NCBI GenBank assembly: GCA_002393705.1
Contig: DGTH01000033.1
Coordinates: 578 to 29,236 of the forward strand
Length of the DNA: 28,659 bases
Origin: Prevotella sp. UBA4341
GTDB taxonomy: Bacteria > Bacteroidota > Bacteroidia > Bacteroidales > Bacteroidaceae
Direction of reading: 5' to 3'
Shown: positions 5,644 to 12,265 of the stretch, in pieces
How positions within the stretch are numbered: the first letter of the stretch is position 1
Layout: each line of letters begins with the position of its first letter
The notes under the pieces: model-generated
What the model was told of the DNA's origin: nothing
What the model saw: only the letters and a program-made list of their open reading frames with translations
The model's database searches: none
Translations under genes and position numbers: made by a program

Positions 5644-7602
5644 ATGAAGAAAGTTTTACTTTTAGCAGCAGCATGTCTGCTTACACTGGGTGTCAGCGCC
5701 CAGTCATTGGTAAAGCCTTGGTCTGATGCAGCGGGAGCTATCAAGTCGTCGCGGGTTTCAGCCAAGGCCAATGGTGCCGTCAATAAAGCACCTTCAAAGG
5801 CTCTGGAAGCCAACCAGTATTATTGCGGACTCTATACGTCCGACGAGATTGCCGAGTATGGCTCAGGCATGGCATATGCTGGTATTAGCAGGACAGCCAC
5901 TATTTTCGGAAGTGATGTTTACGGGTCCTACGTCGGATTCAAGGTGGTAGGTATGCGTGTCGCACTGTGTGCCGACGTTACCGACTTCGGCGTATTCGTC
6001 GCCACCTCCTCTACTTCGAGTATCGACGACAAGCTCGTCAAGACCATCGGCAAAGGCAGTCAGGGGTGGAATACTGTCATGTTCGAAGAAAGCGAACAAT
6101 TTGAGATTCCCTCCGACGACACCGAATTTATTACGGGCTACATCTATATGCAGAACAATACTCCTGACCCGAATTACCCCGGCTATATGACAGACGATTG
6201 CTACAGCATGTCCATTCTAAGCAATCAGGAGAAGAGCAACGTCATTCTTTGGTACGGCAACATTCCTGCCACGCAGGGCGGCAGCGGCTTAGGATGGTAT
6301 CAAATAGGTACAGGCACACTTTCCGTGCAATGGATTGTAGAAGGCGAGCTTCCCGGCCAGAAGCTGATCATTGGTTCCTTCGGTCCGCAAAAGAATTTCT
6401 TCGCAAAAGACGAGGAAGTCACTTGGGCTATGGACGTTACCAATATGGGCAGCAACACGGTGTCCTCTGTCGATGTGGATATACAGCTTGACGGAAGCCC
6501 CCTGACCAGTACAACCATCCCCACGACATTGGCATCTACCGGAAAGAAAACCCTGACTTCTTCGTTTGCTCTGCCTTCCGACATTACGGTAGGCTCGCAC
6601 ACGTTCCAGGTTAAGGTTACCGGTGTTGACGGCGCTACGCCTACCGGCGAAATCGTGGGTAATGAAAAAACAGCCGCCTTCAAGGTCTATGTTGAGTCCG
6701 TCGCCCGTCAGAAACAACTCATCGAGCATATCACTTCATGGACCTGCACCTACTGTTACCTGGGTTACAACGTGCTCCGTAAGATGGAGACCGACTATGA
6801 CGACATTGCCTGGGTCGCCGTCCATGGCAATCAGTCTTCTCAGACAGACCCGTACTATTTCGCTGCTTGCAACCAGATCATTTCAAACCTCAATTCTGGT
6901 TCTTTCCCCTCGGCGGCCTTTAATCGTTCCTTCATAAGCGAACTGGCTGATGGTGATGCTACGTTGGCTTACGGCCTTGGCTACAACGCTTCCTATCTGA
7001 ACCAGGTGGTACCCTACCTGCGTGGTTTTATCGATGCAGCTTCTGCCAACAATCCTTCCTTTGTCACACTTGACATTGCCCAGGAATTTGATGTTGACAG
7101 CCGTGTTCTCAACATAACCGTCAACGGTACAGGTGTGGAGCAGGCTGCACAGCTTCTCAGTGACTGCGGCATGAACATTTACATCACAGAAGAGGGACTT
7201 ACCGGACGTCAGTACAGCAGTGGCTCCTGGCAAAACGATTTCGAGCATAACAACACGCTGCGTGCTGTGCTTACCAGTCCGAATGGCGATGATATTTCGT
7301 GGAGTGGCGACAATTTCAGCTTCACCGCCTCTTATACCATTCCCGACTCATACGTTGTGGAGAACCTGAGTATCACGGCTTTCGTCGCCCCACATCCTGG
7401 TGATATATATAATATGACGGTCAACAACTGTGAACGTGTGGCTGTCGAAACGGCTGCTACCGGCATCAGCCTTGTCCGTGACGAGCAGGCCGTTCCCGCC
7501 GAGTACTACACCATCGACGGCCGCCAGCTCAGTGCTCCGCAGCCGGGCCTGAACGTTGTCCGCATGAGCGACGGCACGTCGCGCAAGGTCGTCATCCGAT
7601 AA
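5644..7602 (+). CDS. Large Omp28-domain secreted protein with CxxC and T9SS-type sorting tail
   Basis: A 652-residue exported protein: signal peptide (MKKVLLLAAACLLTLGVSAQ), a beta-sandwich N-terminal half, a CARDB/Ig-like stretch around residues 240-345 (FFAKDEEVTWAMDVTNMGSN), an Omp28-type thioredoxin-like domain from about residue 350 with IEHITSWTCTYC (C368 and C371), and a C-terminal tail DGRQLSAPQPGLNVVRMSDG like that of the preceding gene. The smaller Omp28 protein at 4105 instead has a lipobox, so the operon appears to send related CxxC domains to the surface by two routes. A strong terminator follows the stop by 25 nt. The role is unknown; thiol chemistry at the cell surface is inference. 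Confidence 0.82.
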   Translation: MKKVLLLAAACLLTLGVSAQSLVKPWSDAAGAIKSSRVSAKANGAVNKAPSKALEANQYYCGLYTSDEIAEYGSGMAYAGISRTATIFGSDVYGSYVGFKVVGMRVALCADVTDFGVFVATSSTSSIDDKLVKTIGKGSQGWNTVMFEESEQFEIPSDDTEFITGYIYMQNNTPDPNYPGYMTDDCYSMSILSNQEKSNVILWYGNIPATQGGSGLGWYQIGTGTLSVQWIVEGELPGQKLIIGSFGPQKNFFAKDEEVTWAMDVTNMGSNTVSSVDVDIQLDGSPLTSTTIPTTLASTGKKTLTSSFALPSDITVGSHTFQVKVTGVDGATPTGEIVGNEKTAAFKVYVESVARQKQLIEHITSWTCTYCYLGYNVLRKMETDYDDIAWVAVHGNQSSQTDPYYFAACNQIISNLNSGSFPSAAFNRSFISELADGDATLAYGLGYNASYLNQVVPYLRGFIDAASANNPSFVTLDIAQEFDVDSRVLNITVNGTGVEQAAQLLSDCGMNIYITEEGLTGRQYSSGSWQNDFEHNNTLRAVLTSPNGDDISWSGDNFSFTASYTIPDSYVVENLSITAFVAPHPGDIYNMTVNNCERVAVETAATGISLVRDEQAVPAEYYTIDGRQLSAPQPGLNVVRMSDGTSRKVVIR

Positions 7603-7627
7603 ACCTTACATCTGTTTTTTCATAGCT

Positions 7628-7664
7628 AAAGGCCCGCCCCGGCATTTCCCTGGGGCGGGCCTTT
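7628..7664. terminator. Bidirectional terminator between convergent genes
   Basis: A perfect 13-bp G+C-rich stem, AAAGGCCCGCCCC (7628-7640) with GGGGCGGGCCTTT (7652-7664), and an 11-nt loop. It lies between the plus-strand Omp28 cluster and the minus-strand DUF4249 gene and can serve both, although the T-runs are short. Confidence 0.85.
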
Positions 7665-7689
7665 ACATGTTTGCTGTAGCTTATGTAGC

Positions 7690-8553
7690 TTACCTCGATG
7701 AGCGTATCGCGTCGTACCTGAAGACGAGCGTGTCGGCATGGGTGACGCTGGCCGCCGTGAAGTAGCCCAGGCAGCCGTCGCCCCTGATGTTGCCTGCGGG
7801 GTTGGCGCCGTTTCGCTGCCCCGTTCTCAGCGAGTGCAGGTAGTCGTAGGTGGCCCGGTCTATGACCATGAGCCTCAAGGTGACGGTGTCGCCCTCATAG
7901 AGAATGTCGTCCCAGTCCTCCTTCTCGTCGTCCTCGGCAGTGCGTTCGCTCATGCACAACACGTCGCGCATGACAAGGCCCGGCGGACAGCCACGGTCGT
8001 CGAACACGTTCCAGCGGTAGGCGTCGTGGGTCGTCTTATTGGCAAAGTGCGGATGATGAAACGTTCGGTCCACCCGGTACCAGTAGTAGTTGCGCGAGTC
8101 GGGCTGCGGGTCTTTAGCCCACAGTTCGTAGGCCAGCATACGCTCCTGGTTGATGGACTGCCAGAGAAACTCTGCCCCCGTCAGCGGTGCCGGCGGGTAC
8201 ATCAGTGAGGTGGCCTCATAGTGGCGTCCCTCCAGCTCCACCGTCAGCCGGTACGTAGTGCCCGGCCTTCCCTTCAACGGCGAGCGGTAGTAGCCCGTGG
8301 CCTCGTCGTAGGTCAGTCGCTCTTGCTCAGCGTCGGTGCTCACCACGACCTCGGCCCCCCGCAGTCCCTTCGGCTTCACCGGGTCATAGACGGAGCGCGT
8401 CCTGCTGATGAGCACCTCCGTGCCCTCGTTGGTCACCCGGCCTTCTATCATCACCAGCGGTTCCACCTCGTCGTAGTCGAAGCTTATCTCCTTCTCGCAG
8501 GCGGTCATCGTCGCCAAACCTATTATGGTATAAAGTATCTTTCTCATGTGCAT
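7690..8553 (-). CDS. DUF4249 outer-membrane lipoprotein, TonB-receptor partner
   Basis: A 287-residue lipoprotein: signal MRKILYTIIGLATMTAC with the acylated cysteine directly before EKEISFDYD, then the DUF4249 pattern (VMIEGRVTNEG, VLISRTRSVYDP, GAEVVVSTDAEQE). Members of this Bacteroidetes family are normally encoded right after a TonB-dependent receptor, as here: the receptor stop is 3 nt before ATG 8553. An ATG two codons later (8547) is equally plausible. The two proteins probably form an outer-membrane uptake pair; the substrate is unknown. It ends facing the bidirectional terminator at 7628-7664. Confidence 0.85.
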   Translation of the reverse strand: MHMRKILYTIIGLATMTACEKEISFDYDEVEPLVMIEGRVTNEGTEVLISRTRSVYDPVKPKGLRGAEVVVSTDAEQERLTYDEATGYYRSPLKGRPGTTYRLTVELEGRHYEATSLMYPPAPLTGAEFLWQSINQERMLAYELWAKDPQPDSRNYYWYRVDRTFHHPHFANKTTHDAYRWNVFDDRGCPPGLVMRDVLCMSERTAEDDEKEDWDDILYEGDTVTLRLMVIDRATYDYLHSLRTGQRNGANPAGNIRGDGCLGYFTAASVTHADTLVFRYDAIRSSR

Positions 8554-8556
8554 AAA

Positions 8557-10626
8557 TCAGAATTTCAGGGTCAGCGCTACCGAGGGCACGATGCCGAAGA
8601 GCGACGTCTGCACGGCCTTGGTGCCCGTTGGCTTCTCGTCGTCATTCTCGAAGCGTATCACGTAGGGGTTATAGTGGCAGTAGGCATTGTAGAGTCCAAC
8701 CGACCAAATGCGGGTCATCCGGCGCAGCTTCTTGGTGTGGGTGGCGCTGATGTCCAGCCGGTGGTAAGCCGGCGCGCGGTATCCGTTGCGCTCGGCATAA
8801 AAGTAGTAGGTGGTGCCGTCCACCTCATATTTCGCACTGGGAGCCGTCAGCGCCTGTCCCGTGTTGTAGCGCCATACGGCCGACAGCTCCCATGCCCCTG
8901 TCAGCTGGTAGATGCCCACCAGTGCCAGGTCGTGGCGGCGGTCGTTGGCGGCGGTGTACCACTGCCCCCGGTTAATGCCCTCAATCTTGTTCTCCGACCA
9001 CGACAGCGTGTAAGCCAGCCAGCCCGTCAACCGTCCCGTGTTCTTGCGGGCGCAGATTTCCAGTCCGTAGGCCCGTCCCTTGCCGCCCAGCAGCAGTCGC
9101 TCCATCTCTATTTCCGAGAAGGGCGACTTCCCGTCGCGGTAGTCATAGACGTTGCTGATGTGCTTGTAGTACGCCTCTGCCGTGAAGTCGTAGCCGCCGT
9201 CGCGCGTAATGCCCGTCCACCCTATGGCCACCTGGTCGGCCCGCTCCGGCGCCACGATGTTGCTGGTCATGGTGTAACGGTCGAAGGGCATTGACATGGC
9301 CCCCGCACTGACGGCGTGCACGTCCTGCGACGTTCGGCTGTAGCCTATGCGCAGGCTGTTTCTCTCGTCGATGCTCCATTTCGTGCTGATGCGCGGCTCC
9401 AGCTCCACGTAAGTCTTCACTACGGTGCCGCCCGCTGGGTGCGTGGTGGCGGTTATGTTGCCCTCCCGGTCTATGCTGTAGTAGGGCGCACCCCCCAGCA
9501 CCGAGAAGTGGTGCAGTCGAAGCCCTGCCGAGAGAGTCATGCCCCGCGTTACGGCCCACTCGTCGCCTACCCACAGTGCCGAGGTCCAGGCGTTGCGCTT
9601 CTCGCGCTGGTGCAGCAGAATGATGTCCCACTCGGCCGACTGCAGCTGCAGGTAGGTCGTCTCCAGTCCCATGTTCAGCTGGTGGCGGCCCAGCGTCAGC
9701 AGCTGACGGTGGCGTAGCGTGGCGTGGCGTATGTATCCCTTCAGCCTGTAGTTGAAGCTGAGCATATCTACGCCTATGTCGTCGGCAAAGTCGCTGTATA
9801 TGAGCTGCGTGTTCGCATAGTGAGCCGCACTGAAGGTGTGCAGCCAGTTGACCGTCGCCGTGGTGTTGCCCCAGTCCATGTCCATCAGGCCGTCCAGCCC
9901 CATGTTGTCGTGCCCCCGGAAGAGTGCCACCGTCAGGCGGTCGCGCTCCGACAGCTTGAAGTTCAGTCGCAGGTTCACGTCGTAGAAGTTCAGCGTGTTA
10001 TTGCGGTATTTCTTCGTCGCCTTCAGAAAGAGGTCCAGGTACGAGCGTCGTCCGGCAAAGAGGAACGACGACTTGTCGCGCTTGATGGGGCCTTCGGCCG
10101 TCACCTTTGCCGACAGCAGGCCTATGGTGGCGCCGCAGTGGTAGTGCTGCAGGTCGCCCGGGCGCGTCGTTGCGTCGAACACCGACGACGAGCCGCCGCC
10201 CAGCTGAGCCGGTACGAGGCCCTTGTAGAGCGTTGCTCCCGCCAGCGCGTCGTCGTTGAAGGTGGAGAAGAGCCCCATCAAGTGGCCCGCGTTATACACC
10301 GTGGCGCCGTCCAGCAGCATCAGGTTCTGAGCCGCCGTGCCACCGCGCACCTGGTATCCGCTGCTCCCGTCGCCGTCGCTCTTCACGCCGGGCAGCAGCT
10401 GCAGACTCCTGATGATGTCCTTTTCGCCGAACATGGCCGGCACCTTGGCCAGCGTGGCCACATCCACCTGCTCAGCGCCTATCTGCACCTCGCTGATGCG
10501 TTTTTGTGCAGAGTGCGACGTGACGGTCACTTCGCCCAGCGAGTCCTCGCGGACTATTGTGTCCGTCTGCCCGTTTGCTGCCGTTGCCCACAGCAGGCCG
10601 GTGAGTATGATGATGGTTTTATTCAT
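8557..10626 (-). CDS. TonB-dependent outer-membrane receptor
   Basis: A 689-residue receptor that would import a ligand across the outer membrane using TonB energy. It has a signal peptide (MNKTIIILTGLLWATAANGQ), a plug domain at about residues 30-145 (DIIRSLQLLPGVKSDGDGSS, YQVRGGTAAQNLMLLDGATV) and a beta-barrel that ends in a terminal Phe (VALTLKF). I chose ATG 10626 instead of the longer frame from 10725 because the extra 33 residues are basic, lack a signal, and lie upstream of the likely promoter. The N-terminal carboxypeptidase-like regulatory domain common in SusC-type and DUF4249-paired receptors is absent. No SusD gene is present; the partner is the DUF4249 lipoprotein 3 nt downstream. 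Substrate unknown. Confidence 0.92.
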   Translation of the reverse strand: MNKTIIILTGLLWATAANGQTDTIVREDSLGEVTVTSHSAQKRISEVQIGAEQVDVATLAKVPAMFGEKDIIRSLQLLPGVKSDGDGSSGYQVRGGTAAQNLMLLDGATVYNAGHLMGLFSTFNDDALAGATLYKGLVPAQLGGGSSSVFDATTRPGDLQHYHCGATIGLLSAKVTAEGPIKRDKSSFLFAGRRSYLDLFLKATKKYRNNTLNFYDVNLRLNFKLSERDRLTVALFRGHDNMGLDGLMDMDWGNTTATVNWLHTFSAAHYANTQLIYSDFADDIGVDMLSFNYRLKGYIRHATLRHRQLLTLGRHQLNMGLETTYLQLQSAEWDIILLHQREKRNAWTSALWVGDEWAVTRGMTLSAGLRLHHFSVLGGAPYYSIDREGNITATTHPAGGTVVKTYVELEPRISTKWSIDERNSLRIGYSRTSQDVHAVSAGAMSMPFDRYTMTSNIVAPERADQVAIGWTGITRDGGYDFTAEAYYKHISNVYDYRDGKSPFSEIEMERLLLGGKGRAYGLEICARKNTGRLTGWLAYTLSWSENKIEGINRGQWYTAANDRRHDLALVGIYQLTGAWELSAVWRYNTGQALTAPSAKYEVDGTTYYFYAERNGYRAPAYHRLDISATHTKKLRRMTRIWSVGLYNAYCHYNPYVIRFENDDEKPTGTKAVQTSLFGIVPSVALTLKF

Positions 10627-10646
10627 ATCCTTGTTCCAATCGTGCG

Positions 10647-10654
10647 CAAAGTTA
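10647..10654 (-). promoter_or_regulatory. -7 element of the TonB receptor promoter
   Basis: TAACTTTG on the minus strand matches TAnnTTTG, about 20 nt upstream of the chosen start codon. I see no clear TTTG at -33, so the promoter may be weak or activator-dependent. Confidence 0.55.
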
Positions 10655-10740
10655 CAACATCTTTTCCACACCCCTGCCACTTTGTGCCCCCTTTTATGTT
10701 TTATTGGGATTTTTCGTGATGACACTCGGGTTGGGTTTAT

Positions 10741-10763
10741 CGAGTCCGGTCAGACCTGACTCG
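10741..10763. repeat. Imperfect palindrome downstream of the comEC-like gene
   Basis: CGAGTC (10741-10746) pairs with GACTCG (10758-10763), and GGTC (10748-10751) pairs with GACC (10753-10756), with one mismatch between the two helices. It lies 24 nt beyond the comEC-like stop on the minus strand. No U-run follows, so a role as a terminator is uncertain; an operator for the divergent side is also possible. Confidence 0.35.
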
Positions 10764-10786
10764 TTAGACTTCACTCGCCTGCAGAT

Positions 10787-12265
10787 CTATTTGGCGACCC
10801 GATGAATGGCAAAATAGCGGAGGATAGCCCACGAGGAAAGAATAATAAGGTAAAGCAGCAGGACGTGCAGGACGGTGGGCTTCAGACCGCCGATGCTGGC
10901 CGAGGGCAGCGCCGCCACCCAGCGAGTCCACGCGCTGAGCCAGGAGGCCAGCGTGGCCGGAACGCTGATGAGCAGGCTCAGGGCCTGCGGCCACCAGCAG
11001 CAGAGCAGGCTGAAGAACATGGTGTAAAGGATGAGCATGGCCAGGGGGATGCTGACGTAGTTGGCCAACAGGAACCAGGGGCTGAAGCGGCCGAAATGGT
11101 AGGCCACCAGGGGGGCGGTGCCTATTTGGGCTGCTATGCTGACCGTGGTCATGGTGACGAGGAAGGAGGAGTGGGGCAGGCGGGGAACAGACTGAGGAAA
11201 CAGGGGGACAAACAGCAGAATGGCTGCCACCGAGGAGAAGGACAGCTGGAAGCCCACGTCGAAGAGCGAGTAGGGACGGGCAAGCAGCATGAGACCGGCC
11301 GTGAGCACGAGGGTGTTGAGGGGGGCCCGGCCCCGGTTCAGCAGGAGGGCGAGGGCGTAGAGGCTGATCATGGTGGCCGAGCGGACTACGCTGAGCGGCA
11401 TGCCCGCCAGCAGGACGAAGGCCCAGACGGCGGCCAGCAGGAGTAGCTGGCTGAGGCCCTTCAAGCGCCGGCGCGGGAGGAGGCGGGCCAGCAGCATGTA
11501 GATGATGCCGAGGTGCAGGCCGCTGAGGGCTAACAAGTGAGAGGTGCCCGCCGTGGAGAACTGCTCCTTCTGCTCGCGGCTGACGGCCTGCTTGTCGCCT
11601 AAGGCCATGGCGGCCAGGAGGGAGTAGGCCTCGTCTTCGCCGACACGCGCCCTGACCAGCCTGAGCAGGCGGCCCCGCTGCTGGAGAAAGAAGATGCGCA
11701 CCCGGTCAGTCAGGCTGATGCCGCCGGCCTCGAACGAGGCGTGCTGCCAGTCGTCGTACCAGACGAACGCCTCGCCCGCGTAGCCTTGGCACTCCAGGTA
11801 GGTACGATAGCTGCCGTGAACTGAGAGAGGCTTGACGGTGGAGCATATCTCCAGACAGTCGCCTGGGGCGAGCTGACAGCTACGCTCGTCGTTCATCAGT
11901 CGTAACTGAATTTTCCTGCCCGTCCGGCTGAGGAGGGCGTCCATGCTGACGGTTTTTCCACGGGGTGAGGGGTTGGAGGAGACGACGACGTGCCAGTAGC
12001 CCCGCTGCGGGGGCCAGTCGGCGTGGAGCTGCATCTTGTAGTGGGCTGAGAGCAGGTAGCCCAGCATGGTGCAGCAGAGGCAGAGGAGCAGCGACTGGAG
12101 CTTGTGCCAGCGGGAAAGGAAAAAAGCCAGAAGCAGAAAAGCTAATAACAAGCCGCCCACAAGGAGGGGAGGGAGGCCTTCCGGCTCCCTGCCTCCTGTA
12201 ATGCCCAGGGCCAAAGAGACGGTGGGTAGCAGCAGGGGGGCGAGGATGGGCTTAGGGCTCTTCAC
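10787..12265 (-). CDS. ComEC/Rec2-family membrane protein (DNA uptake channel)
   Basis: A 492-residue polytopic inner-membrane protein. Residues about 5-60 are hydrophobic, about 65-185 form the soluble OB-like DUF4131 region, and the rest is the competence domain with several membrane helices, including the typical GTSHLLALSGLHLGIIYMLL and GMPLSVVRSATMISLYAL segments. ComEC carries single-stranded DNA into the cytoplasm during transformation. There is no C-terminal metallo-beta-lactamase domain, as in the shorter members of the family. The first 14 nt overlap the end of uvrA, so translation is probably coupled. Family call is secure; whether this organism is naturally transformable is not shown. 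Confidence 0.88.
   Translation of the reverse strand: MKSPKPILAPLLLPTVSLALGITGGREPEGLPPLLVGGLLLAFLLLAFFLSRWHKLQSLLLCLCCTMLGYLLSAHYKMQLHADWPPQRGYWHVVVSSNPSPRGKTVSMDALLSRTGRKIQLRLMNDERSCQLAPGDCLEICSTVKPLSVHGSYRTYLECQGYAGEAFVWYDDWQHASFEAGGISLTDRVRIFFLQQRGRLLRLVRARVGEDEAYSLLAAMALGDKQAVSREQKEQFSTAGTSHLLALSGLHLGIIYMLLARLLPRRRLKGLSQLLLLAAVWAFVLLAGMPLSVVRSATMISLYALALLLNRGRAPLNTLVLTAGLMLLARPYSLFDVGFQLSFSSVAAILLFVPLFPQSVPRLPHSSFLVTMTTVSIAAQIGTAPLVAYHFGRFSPWFLLANYVSIPLAMLILYTMFFSLLCCWWPQALSLLISVPATLASWLSAWTRWVAALPSASIGGLKPTVLHVLLLYLIILSSWAILRYFAIHRVAK

Noticed and set aside
4964..7602. Foreign origin for the T9SS cargo genes because of their less G+C-rich codons
   Set aside because: The difference was judged by eye only, there are no mobility genes or boundary repeats, and shared tails fit the host lineage.
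8221..10719. Long plus-strand open frames opposite the TonB receptor and DUF4249 genes
   Set aside because: They are shadows of well-supported genes with no signal or domain of their own.
10627..10725. 33-residue N-terminal extension of the TonB receptor
   Set aside because: The extension is basic, precedes an evident signal peptide, and overlaps the likely -7 promoter element.
10741..10763. Rho-independent terminator after the comEC-like gene
   Set aside because: The palindrome is imperfect and no U-run follows on either strand; it is listed only as a palindrome.
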